Part shown: in pieces, positions 7,995 to 14,055 of the stretch | How the letters are laid out: every line of letters starts with the position of its first letter | How positions within the stretch are numbered: the stretch's first letter is position 1 | Assembly (NCBI GenBank): GCA_021850085.1 | Contig: JAJZRZ010000008.1 | Span: 1 to 19,373, forward strand | DNA: 19,373 bases | Direction of reading: 5' to 3' | Origin: Actinomycetes bacterium | Lineage (GTDB): Bacteria > Actinomycetota > Coriobacteriia > Anaerosomatales > Anaerosomataceae | Notes under the pieces: generated by a model | What the model saw: only the letters and a program-made list of their open reading frames with translations | Database searches by the model: none | Told to the model about the DNA's origin: nothing | Translations under genes and position numbers: made by a program

Positions 7995-9242
7995 CTACCC
8001 GGCTGCCGATTTCAGCTCGTCGATACGGTTCAGCCGCTCCCACGTGAAGTCCTTGTCGTCACGTCCGAAGTGCCCGTAGGCGGCGGTCTTGCGGTAGATG
8101 GGCCTGCGCAGGTCGAGGTCTCGAATGATCGCGCCGGGCCGCAGGTCGAAGACCTCACCAATCGCCTTCTCGATCCTCGTAACCTCGATGTTCTCGGTGC
8201 CGAAGGTCTCAACCGTGATGGAAAGCGGGTGCGCCACCCCGATGGCGTATGCGATCTCGAGCTCGCAGCGATCGGCAAGTCCCGCGCCCACGACGTTCTT
8301 GGCGACCCACCGTGCCGCGTACGCTGCCGACCGGTCCACCTTCGTGCAGTCCTTGCCCGAGAAGGCGCCACCTCCATGGCGGCCCATGCCGCCATACGTG
8401 TCCACGATGATCTTGCGACCGGTGAGCCCCGAGTCCCCCATGGGACCGCCGATCACGAAGCGTCCTGTAGGGTTCACGTATATGTCCGCACCGCCCCATT
8501 CGAGACCCTCGCGGGAGAACACCGGCTCGATGATATGTTCGATGAAGTCGGGCTTCATGAGGTTCTCGATGTCAACTCCCTCGGCGTGCTGCGAGGAGAT
8601 GAGGATCTTGTCGATGGCAACCGGCTTTCCGTCAACGTAGCGCACGGTCACCTGCGTCTTGCCGTCGGGACGCAGATAGTCCAGAACCCCGGCCTTGCGG
8701 ACCGCGGTGAGCCGCTCAGCGAGCCGGTGCGCCAGGTAGATGGGCATCGGCATGAGCTGGGACGTCTCGTTGCAGGCGTATCCGAACATCATGCCCTGAT
8801 CGCCCGCACCGATCAGGTCGAGAGGGTCGGTGTCCCCGTGCCGGACCTCATATGCCTCGTCAACACCCATCGCGATGTCGGGACTTTGCTCGTGAATGGC
8901 CGTGAGAACCCCGCACGTCTCGTAATCGAAGCCGTACTTGGCGCGCGTGTAGCCGATCTCCTTCACCGTCTGCCGGACTATAGCGGGGATGTCCACGTAG
9001 GCGTGGGTGCGGACCTCTCCGGCAACCACGATGAGCCCGGTGGTGGTCAGTGTCTCGCACGCGACGCGTACGTGGTCCGGGGACGCCTTCGAACCCTTGT
9101 CGGTCTCGTATCCATCCGCGGCGAGCTCCGCTTCCCTCGCGATGATCGCGTCAAGGATGGAGTCGGAGATCTGGTCGCATATCTTGTCAGGGTGCCCCTC
9201 GGTCACCGACTCGGACGTGAACACGTACTCTCGGGACGACAT
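7995..9242 (-). CDS. metK: S-adenosylmethionine synthetase
   Basis: MetK condenses ATP and L-methionine into SAM, the general methyl donor, as a cytoplasmic tetramer needing Mg2+ and K+. It is 415 aa. The motifs are all present: EGHPDK (15-20), the active-site loop GAGDQGMMFGYACNET (145-160) and the P-loop-like GGGAFSGKD (290-298). The start is ATG 9242, with GAGGAGG 4 nt upstream. The 5' leader of about 250 nt holds a SAM-I riboswitch and an intrinsic terminator, so expression should fall when SAM is high. It is the first gene of the co-directional run metK-priA-def-fmt-rsmB-glpX. Confidence 0.98.
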   Translation of the reverse strand: MSSREYVFTSESVTEGHPDKICDQISDSILDAIIAREAELAADGYETDKGSKASPDHVRVACETLTTTGLIVVAGEVRTHAYVDIPAIVRQTVKEIGYTRAKYGFDYETCGVLTAIHEQSPDIAMGVDEAYEVRHGDTDPLDLIGAGDQGMMFGYACNETSQLMPMPIYLAHRLAERLTAVRKAGVLDYLRPDGKTQVTVRYVDGKPVAIDKILISSQHAEGVDIENLMKPDFIEHIIEPVFSREGLEWGGADIYVNPTGRFVIGGPMGDSGLTGRKIIVDTYGGMGRHGGGAFSGKDCTKVDRSAAYAARWVAKNVVGAGLADRCELEIAYAIGVAHPLSITVETFGTENIEVTRIEKAIGEVFDLRPGAIIRDLDLRRPIYRKTAAYGHFGRDDKDFTWERLNRIDELKSAAG

Positions 9243-9297
9243 CGCGCCTCCTCAGCTCGGCCCGCATCGCGGACCACTCGGATACCGGTCCGGACGC

Positions 9298-9328
9298 AGA
9301 AAATCCCTTGCCCGGGCAGACAAGGGAT
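9298..9328 (-). terminator. Riboswitch-controlled intrinsic terminator (attenuator) in the metK leader
   Basis: On the minus strand ATCCCTTG (9328-9321) and CAAGGGAT (9310-9303) form an 8-bp stem with a 10-nt loop, followed by TTTTCT (9303-9298, the first T shared with the stem). It sits between the SAM-I aptamer and the metK start, and no gene ends upstream of it on this strand. The competing antiterminator pairs AGATGAGGGA (9367-9358), which contains the 3' strand of aptamer helix P1, with TCCCTTGTCT (9327-9318), the 5' half of the terminator: 10 pairs including two G-U. Confidence 0.88.
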
Positions 9329-9360
9329 GTACACTCGGCGAATCCTCGCCGCGGTCTTCC

Positions 9361-9490
9361 CTCATCTTCCAGACGCCCTTGCGCCTGCCGCAATGTGGCA
9401 CCGTGCGCCGCTTTCGCGCCGGTTGCCGGGGTGTCATCGGGTGCGGTCCCTCGACCCTCTGCAGCGCCTGTGGCGCTGCCTCGTGATGAG
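9361..9490 (-). ncRNA. SAM-I riboswitch (S-box) aptamer upstream of metK
   Basis: Read on the minus strand, the leader contains the S-box landmarks in order. P1 is closed by CTCATC (9490-9485) and GATGAG (9366-9361). The core has GGTCGAGGGACC, then CACCCGATGACACC and CCGGCAACC (ending at 9421). P3 has a CGC-GAAA-GCG tip; next comes GGTGCCACATTGC (from 9402); P4 is CAGGCGC/GCGTCTG around AAGG (9387-9370), and the element ends GGAAGATGAG. The family binds SAM and represses downstream genes; here the downstream gene is metK, a classic target. An extra 19-nt hairpin, GCAGCGCC-ACA-GGCGCTGC (9479-9461), sits between P1 and the core. No covariance search was run; the call rests on the conserved core and the matching expression platform. 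Confidence 0.93.
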
Positions 9491-9500
9491 AACGACACGC

Positions 9501-9529
9501 ACGATAGCACGTTGAGCATACGATGCCAA
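9501..9529 (-). promoter_or_regulatory. Promoter of the metK operon
   Basis: On the minus strand TTGGCA (9529-9524) and TATCGT (9506-9501) are separated by 17 nt. The predicted start near 9494 is a few bases before P1 of the SAM-I riboswitch, exactly where it should be. Confidence 0.7.
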
Positions 9530-9620
9530 GGCAAACTGTACTTCTACTGCGGACGCTGCTGCTGCGCGGAAGTCGTGAATTGCGTTCGTTGGCGGTCCTG
9601 TTCGTTGATGGATGATTCCG

Positions 9621-9649
9621 CTGAGGCGTAGCCGGGCATGCCGTATAGT
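9621..9649 (+). promoter_or_regulatory. Probable promoter of the PsiE-like gene and gltX
   Basis: TATAGT (9644-9649) is a good -10; CTGAGG (9621-9626), 17 nt upstream, is a weak -35. It lies 33 nt before the ATG at 9683 and is divergent from the metK promoter. The stretch 9530-9620 between the two promoters holds nothing else that I recognise. Confidence 0.5.
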
Positions 9650-9682
9650 GGTTCAGTCCGGCGTTGCTTCGAAGGAGAGCCG

Positions 9683-10132
9683 ATGAACCTGCGAGCGTGG
9701 TTCGACCGAATCATCATCTACATCGAAGGGGCGGTCGTCGCTCTACTGACGCTTCTTGCCGCCCTCGGTGTGGTCGACATCGTCATCAAAATGATCCAGG
9801 TCAGCAGAGCAGACGGGTTCATGACGCCCGAGGGGATCATAAGAACCATCGACACGGTGCTCGTCGTCTTCATCGTGATCGAGCTCATCCGCATCGCTTT
9901 GGCGTACATCAACCACCAGAACGTGGTTGGCACGGTCCTCGAGGCGGGGCTCGTAGCCGTGGTTCGGAAGCTGGTGATCTTCGAGGGAGGTGACGATATC
10001 CTTCCCAAGGCCGCGGCGCTCGGCATCCTGATCCTCGCCGTCGGAATCTCGTGGTACCTCCTCCAGAAGGTCGGGTTGTGCGGGACGGAGACCAAGCAAC
10101 AGCACTCGGTCACGGCGCCTGAGGGGAGCTGA
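9683..10132 (+). CDS. PsiE-like four-helix membrane protein
   Basis: The 149-aa protein starts at ATG 9683 with GGAG 5 nt upstream; an in-frame upstream ATG (9638) precedes the predicted transcription start and is unlikely. It has about four hydrophobic helices: IIIYIEGAVVALLTLLAALGVV, TIDTVLVVFIVIELIRIALAYI, TVLEAGLVAVVRKLVIF and AAALGILILAVGISWYLL, plus a short polar tail. The spacing, the ELIRIA element at the end of helix 2 and the amphipathic helix 3 fit the phosphate-starvation-inducible PsiE family (PF06146; E. coli PsiE is 136 aa), whose molecular function is unknown. I recognise the family by pattern only and see no Pho box. gltX starts 6 nt after the stop, so the two form an operon. 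Confidence 0.72.
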   Translation: MNLRAWFDRIIIYIEGAVVALLTLLAALGVVDIVIKMIQVSRADGFMTPEGIIRTIDTVLVVFIVIELIRIALAYINHQNVVGTVLEAGLVAVVRKLVIFEGGDDILPKAAALGILILAVGISWYLLQKVGLCGTETKQQHSVTAPEGS

Positions 10133-10138
10133 CCGGGG

Positions 10139-11611
10139 TTGAATCAGCCGGTTCGCGTACGCTTCGCCCCCAGCCCGACAGGAGCCTTGCACGTCGGCGG
10201 CGCCCGAACCGCCATCTACAACTGGGCGTTCGCGCGCCGGCACGGTGGGACGTTCATCCTGCGTATCGACGACACCGACCCGGAGCGATCCACACCCGAG
10301 AACACCGCACAGATACTCCGCTCCTTGCGCTGGCTCGGCATGGACTGGGACGAGGGTCCTGAGGTAGGCGGACCGCATGCCCCGTACTTCCAGACGCTGC
10401 GTGCGCGTCTGTACTCCGCCGCTCTCGAACGGATGAAGGCCGAGGGATCAGCGTATCCGTGCTTTTGCACGACTCTGGAGCTCGAGGCGAAGCGGTCCGC
10501 GGCGCGCGAGGGAGACGGCACTCCCGGCTACGACCGGACGTGCCGACGGCTCACTCGAGATCAGGCGCACGCCCGCATCGCCGAGGGTGCTCCGCACGTC
10601 TGGAGGCTGGCAGTCCCAGAGGATCGCGGGGACATCGTCGTAGACGATGCTGTGCGCGGCGAGACCGTCTTCCCCGCCTCTGCGATGGACGACTTCGTCC
10701 TTGTGCGCTCGGACGGTACGCCTACGTACAACTTCGCCACCGTGGTGGACGATGCCGAAATGGACATCACTCACGTGATACGCGGCGACGACCACCTCTC
10801 GAACACCCCCCGCCAGATCATGGTTTTCGAAGCACTCGGCCACTTCGTTCCCCGCTTCGCGCACCTCTCCATGATCTGGGGCGCCGACGGAAAGAAGCTT
10901 TCGAAGCGTCACGGAGCCACCTCCGTTGAACAGTTCCACGCCGAAGGCTTCCTGCCCGAGGCGCTGTTGAACCACTTGGCGCTGCTAGGGTGGTCGCTCG
11001 ATGGCGAGACCACGGTCTTCCACGCTGATGCGCTCACGCACAACTTTTCGCTTGAGCGCATCTCCAAGAATCCGGCGATCTTCGATTTCGAGAAACTCGA
11101 GTGGATGAACGGCGCTTACATCCGCGAGATGCCGAACGAGCGATTCGCCGAGCGCATGATGCCGTGGTTGGAGCAAGCGGGCATCAGCACTCCCGACGAC
11201 CTTGAGAAGCGCCGCGACTGGTACCGTGAGCTGGCGCCGCTCGTGTCCGAACGCGTGAAGCGCATGACGGAGATCGGCCCCGCGGTCGCGTTCCTGTTCC
11301 AGGAGACGGTCACGGTAGACCCCACGGCGGCCGCCAAAGCGTTTTCTGTGGAAGGCACACGCGACGTCCTTGACGCCGTCGCCACATCGCTTGACGGGCT
11401 CGCTGAATGGACACCGACAGCCATCGAGGAGGTCCTGAGAGCGATCCCTGAACATTTCGCAATGAAGCCGAGGATCGTTTTCCAGGCGGTGCGCGTTGCG
11501 GTGACGGGTGGACTGGTGTCGCTGCCGCTGTTCGAGTCGCTGGCGCTTCTCGGCAAGGCCGCATCCGTTGCGCGCGTACGGGCGGCTGAGGCGGCCGTGT
11601 CCCGCACCTGA
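10139..11611 (+). CDS. gltX: Glutamyl-tRNA synthetase
   Basis: GluRS attaches Glu to tRNA-Glu with ATP. It is 490 aa, a normal bacterial length. The class I signatures are present: FAPSPTGALHVGGART (9-24, HVGG in place of HIGH) and GKKLSKRHG (251-259, KLSKR in place of KMSKS). Cys108-x-Cys110 followed by Tyr131 and Cys135 resembles the zinc site of E. coli GluRS. The C-terminal helical part (about 320-490) is the anticodon-binding region. The start is TTG 10139; no ATG or GTG precedes the conserved VRVRFAPSPTG, and GGAG lies 10 nt upstream at the end of the PsiE-like gene. Because glnS and a tRNA-Gln are just downstream, this GluRS need not mischarge tRNA-Gln, so it is probably discriminating (inference). 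Confidence 0.96.
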   Translation: MNQPVRVRFAPSPTGALHVGGARTAIYNWAFARRHGGTFILRIDDTDPERSTPENTAQILRSLRWLGMDWDEGPEVGGPHAPYFQTLRARLYSAALERMKAEGSAYPCFCTTLELEAKRSAAREGDGTPGYDRTCRRLTRDQAHARIAEGAPHVWRLAVPEDRGDIVVDDAVRGETVFPASAMDDFVLVRSDGTPTYNFATVVDDAEMDITHVIRGDDHLSNTPRQIMVFEALGHFVPRFAHLSMIWGADGKKLSKRHGATSVEQFHAEGFLPEALLNHLALLGWSLDGETTVFHADALTHNFSLERISKNPAIFDFEKLEWMNGAYIREMPNERFAERMMPWLEQAGISTPDDLEKRRDWYRELAPLVSERVKRMTEIGPAVAFLFQETVTVDPTAAAKAFSVEGTRDVLDAVATSLDGLAEWTPTAIEEVLRAIPEHFAMKPRIVFQAVRVAVTGGLVSLPLFESLALLGKAASVARVRAAEAAVSRT

Positions 11612-11640
11612 GTGGCCCCGAGTACCCCGTTCGGATCGGG

Positions 11641-11670
11641 TTGACACCGCCTCGCCCCGCCAAGTAGAGT
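11641..11670 (+). promoter_or_regulatory. Promoter of the tRNA-Gln/tRNA-Glu unit
   Basis: A perfect TTGACA (11641-11646) and TAGAGT (11665-11670) are spaced by 18 nt; the first tRNA begins 36 nt downstream. This is the best match to the consensus promoter in the window. Confidence 0.78.
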
Positions 11671-11706
11671 ACGTTGTCGCGCCTCCGCCAGCGCCGAGGC
11701 GCTCGG

Positions 11707-11782
11707 TGGGGTGTGGTGTAATTGGCAACACGTCGGATTCTGGTTCCGAAGTCTCTAGGTTCGAGTCCTAGCACCCCAGCCA
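11707..11782 (+). tRNA. tRNA-Gln (anticodon CTG)
   Basis: The acceptor arms TGGGGTG (11707-11713) and CACCCCA (11772-11778) pair over 7 bp, with discriminator G and an encoded CCA (11780-11782). The anticodon stem TCGGA/TCCGA encloses TTCTGGT, giving anticodon CTG at 11740-11742, which reads CAG. The T arm is CTAGG-TTCGAGT-CCTAG. The U1-A72 end pair and G73 are identity features expected for a tRNA-Gln charged by GlnRS, and glnS follows. Confidence 0.96.
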
Positions 11783-11786
11783 GCAC

Positions 11787-11862
11787 GGCCCGTTCGTCTA
11801 GCGGTTAGGACACCGCCCTCTCAAGGCGGAGATCACGGGTTCGAATCCCGTACGGGCTACCA
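11787..11862 (+). tRNA. tRNA-Glu (anticodon CTC)
   Basis: Only 4 nt separate it from the tRNA-Gln, so both are on one precursor. The acceptor GGCCCGT (11787-11793) pairs with ACGGGCT (11852-11858), with a G1-U72 end pair, discriminator A and an encoded CCA (11860-11862). The anticodon stem CCGCC/GGCGG encloses CTCTCAA, giving anticodon CTC at 11820-11822, which reads GAG. The T arm is ACGGG-TTCGAAT-CCCGT. The substrate of GltX, encoded just upstream, would be this tRNA. Confidence 0.96.
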
Positions 11863-11875
11863 GGCACTCTTCGGC

Positions 11876-11899
11876 AGGCCTCTGCGGCAGCAGGGGCCT
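11876..11899 (+). terminator. Probable terminator after the tRNA pair
   Basis: AGGCCTCTGC (11876-11885), loop GGCA, and GCAGGGGCCT (11890-11899) form a 10-bp stem with one G-U pair. It is followed by a pyrimidine-rich but U-poor stretch, so it is a strong hairpin with an atypical tail. It lies 13 nt after the tRNA-Glu CCA end. Confidence 0.6.
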
Positions 11900-11955
11900 C
11901 CTGCATTCCCCTCTCCCGCCTGAGTCCCGCTGCACAATCGCAGCAGCTCATGTGC

Positions 11956-11961
11956 TATCCT
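11956..11961 (+). promoter_or_regulatory. Possible -10 box of glnS giving a leaderless mRNA
   Basis: TATCCT ends 8 nt before the ATG at 11970. No Shine-Dalgarno is visible in the intervening CGGCGACC, so transcription may start at or next to the A of ATG. The -35 region is poor. Confidence 0.4.
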
Positions 11962-11969
11962 CGGCGACC

Positions 11970-13685
11970 ATGGACACGCACACGACACCCTCCCCGGGAC
12001 GCAGCGACTTCATCCGCGACATCGTTGCCGACGACTGTGCGGCGGGCCGTGTGAAGTCCGTGGTCACCCGCTTTCCCCCGGAGCCCAACGGCTACCTGCA
12101 CATCGGTCACGCAAAATCTATCTGCCTGAATTTCGGCATCGCGATGGAGTTCGACGGCAGGTGCCACCTGCGCTTCGACGATACGAACCCGGCGAAGGAG
12201 GAGCAGGAGTATATCGACGCCATCGAGGCGGACGTACGCTGGCTCGGCTTCGACTGGGCCGAACACCTCTACTACGCCTCGGACTACTTCGAGCAGCTCT
12301 ACAAGTGGGCGGTGCACCTCATCAGGCAGGGCAAGGCATACGTGGACGACCTGTCCGCCGAGGAGATCCGCGAGCACCGCGGGACGCTGACAGAACCCGG
12401 CAGGGAGAGTCCGTGGCGCGGACGGTCCGCGCAGGAGAATTTGGACCTGTTCGCCCGCATGCGCGCCGGCGAGTTCCCGAACGGCTCGCGCGTGCTTCGC
12501 GCGAAGATCGACATGGCCTCCGGCAACATCAACTTCCGCGATCCGGTGCTCTACCGGATCTTGCACGCACGACACCCTCGCACCGGGGACGCGTGGAGCA
12601 TCTATCCCTCGTACGACTTCGCGCACGGCCAGTCGGATGCCATCGAAGGCATCACACACTCCATCTGCACGCTGGAGTTCGCCGACCACAGGCCGCTGTA
12701 CGACTGGTTCATCGAGAACCTACCCGTCCCCTCTCGTCCCCGCCAGTATGAGTTCGCGCGCCTGAACCTAACGCACACCGTGCTGTCCAAGCGCGTACTG
12801 CTGCGCTTGGTGCACGACGGCCACGTCCGCGGGTGGGACGACCCGCGCATGCCCACGCTATCGGGCTTGCGCCGACGGGGTTTTCCCGCCGAGGGCATCC
12901 GTGACTTCGCGTCGATGATCGGAGTCGCGCGGGCAGACAGCGTGGTCGAGGTCGAGATGCTCGAGCACGCTGTGCGAGACGTGCTCAACCGAACAGCGCC
13001 GCGCCGCTTCGGCGTGGTCGACCCCTTGAAGGTCGTCATCGAGAACTATCCCGAGGGCCATGAGCACGTCGAGGTTCCGAACAACCCCGAGGACGAAAGC
13101 GCCGGGACCCGGGCGGTCCCGTTCAGCCGCGAGCTGTGGATCGAACGCGAAGACTTCATGGAGGAGCCGCCGAAGAAGTTCTTCCGACTCGCACCTGGGC
13201 GTGAAGTCCGGCTCCGTTCGGCCTACTTCATCACATGCACCGATGTCGTGAAGGACGCATCTGGCGCCGTCGTCGAGCTGCGCTGCACGTACGATTCCGC
13301 CACGCGCGGTGGATCAGCGCCTGACGGGAGACGTCCGAAGGCCACGCTGCACTGGCTGTCGGTCGCTCACGCGGTACCTGCTGAGGTGAGGCTTTACGGC
13401 CACCTCTTCGCCAACCCCCTTCCCGGTTCTGACGGTCGCGAGCTGCTCGACGATCTGAACCCCGGCTCCGAAGTCGTCGTCCAAGGCTTCGTGGAACCGG
13501 CCGCGGCAGGCGCCCCGCTCGGGCATACGGTGCAGTTCGAACGCCTTGGCTACTTCTGCATGGATCCAGACTCAACGGCGGGCACACCCGTGTTCAACCG
13601 CACGCTGACGCTCAAGGATACGTGGGCGAAGGTTCGCGCAAAGGAGAGCGCGAAAAGCGCCGAGGAGCCACTGGCGCACCCCTGA
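11970..13685 (+). CDS. glnS: Glutaminyl-tRNA synthetase
   Basis: GlnRS charges tRNA-Gln directly with glutamine, bypassing the Glu-tRNA-Gln/GatCAB route used by most bacteria. With ATG 11970 it is 571 aa (E. coli 554). GlnRS-type signatures are RFPPEPNGYLHIGHAKS (34-50, a true HIGH motif), RFDDTNP (68-74), IYPSYDFAHGQSDAIEGITHS (211-231) and VLSKR (271-275, in place of VMSKR), followed by the two C-terminal anticodon-binding beta barrels with ELWIEREDF and GYFCMDPDS. The GTG at 11952 would overlap the predicted -10 and has no ribosome site, so I prefer the ATG. The gene lies directly after its substrate tRNA-Gln. rnpB follows 28 nt after the stop on the same strand. Codon use looks like its neighbours, so any acquisition is old. 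Confidence 0.97.
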   Translation: MDTHTTPSPGRSDFIRDIVADDCAAGRVKSVVTRFPPEPNGYLHIGHAKSICLNFGIAMEFDGRCHLRFDDTNPAKEEQEYIDAIEADVRWLGFDWAEHLYYASDYFEQLYKWAVHLIRQGKAYVDDLSAEEIREHRGTLTEPGRESPWRGRSAQENLDLFARMRAGEFPNGSRVLRAKIDMASGNINFRDPVLYRILHARHPRTGDAWSIYPSYDFAHGQSDAIEGITHSICTLEFADHRPLYDWFIENLPVPSRPRQYEFARLNLTHTVLSKRVLLRLVHDGHVRGWDDPRMPTLSGLRRRGFPAEGIRDFASMIGVARADSVVEVEMLEHAVRDVLNRTAPRRFGVVDPLKVVIENYPEGHEHVEVPNNPEDESAGTRAVPFSRELWIEREDFMEEPPKKFFRLAPGREVRLRSAYFITCTDVVKDASGAVVELRCTYDSATRGGSAPDGRRPKATLHWLSVAHAVPAEVRLYGHLFANPLPGSDGRELLDDLNPGSEVVVQGFVEPAAAGAPLGHTVQFERLGYFCMDPDSTAGTPVFNRTLTLKDTWAKVRAKESAKSAEEPLAHP

Positions 13686-13700
13686 CGGCATGCCACCTGC

Positions 13701-13706
13701 TAGAAT
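13701..13706 (+). promoter_or_regulatory. Probable -10 box of rnpB
   Basis: TAGAAT lies 7 nt before the first base of RNase P RNA helix P1 at 13714. A convincing -35 at 16-18 nt spacing, which would fall at the glnS stop region, is not seen. Confidence 0.55.
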
Positions 13707-13713
13707 GCACCTT

Positions 13714-14055
13714 GGGAGTGGGCCGGACGGCCGCGCGCCTACGGGCGTGAGGAAAGTCCGGACTCCAAAGGGCGAGGTGCCTGCTAACGGCAGGGCGGCG
13801 TGAGCCGACGGAAAGTGCCACAGAAAAGAAGACTCCGCGGCCGCAAGGCTCCGGAAAAGCTGAAACGGTGCGGTAAGAGCGCACCAGCGCTGCGGCAACG
13901 TAGCGGCTTGGCAAACCCCACCTGGAGCAAGGGCGAATAGGAGCGGTCAAGGCCTGCCCGGCCGTCGCTCGGGTCAGCCCGCATGAGGCCAGCGGTGACG
14001 GTGGTCCCAGACAGATGGTCGTCCACGACAGAATCCGGCTTACAGGCCCGCTCCC
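13714..14055 (+). ncRNA. rnpB: RNase P RNA (catalytic RNA of ribonuclease P)
   Basis: This RNA cleaves the 5' leader from pre-tRNAs. About 342 nt are bounded by helix P1: GGGAGTGGGCC (13714-13724) pairs with GGCCCGCTCCC (14045-14055), with one G-U. The universally conserved blocks appear in order: GAGGAAAGTCCGGACTCC (13750-13767), ACAGAAAAG, GGTAAGAGCGCACCAGC (13872-13888), GCAAACCCCACC and ACGACAGAATCCGGCTTACAG near 14026-14046. The layout is compatible with the ancestral type A fold. It is transcribed in the glnS direction. Its last 16 nt overlap, on the opposite strand, the end of the chelatase-type gene. Confidence 0.96.

Noticed and set aside
7254..9515. A 753-codon plus-strand open frame antisense to priA, metK and the metK leader
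   Set aside because: Its residues are Arg/His/Asp/Gly rich without domain character, it runs through the SAM-I riboswitch, and both opposing genes are unmistakable. Long antisense frames are expected at this GC content and third-position bias.
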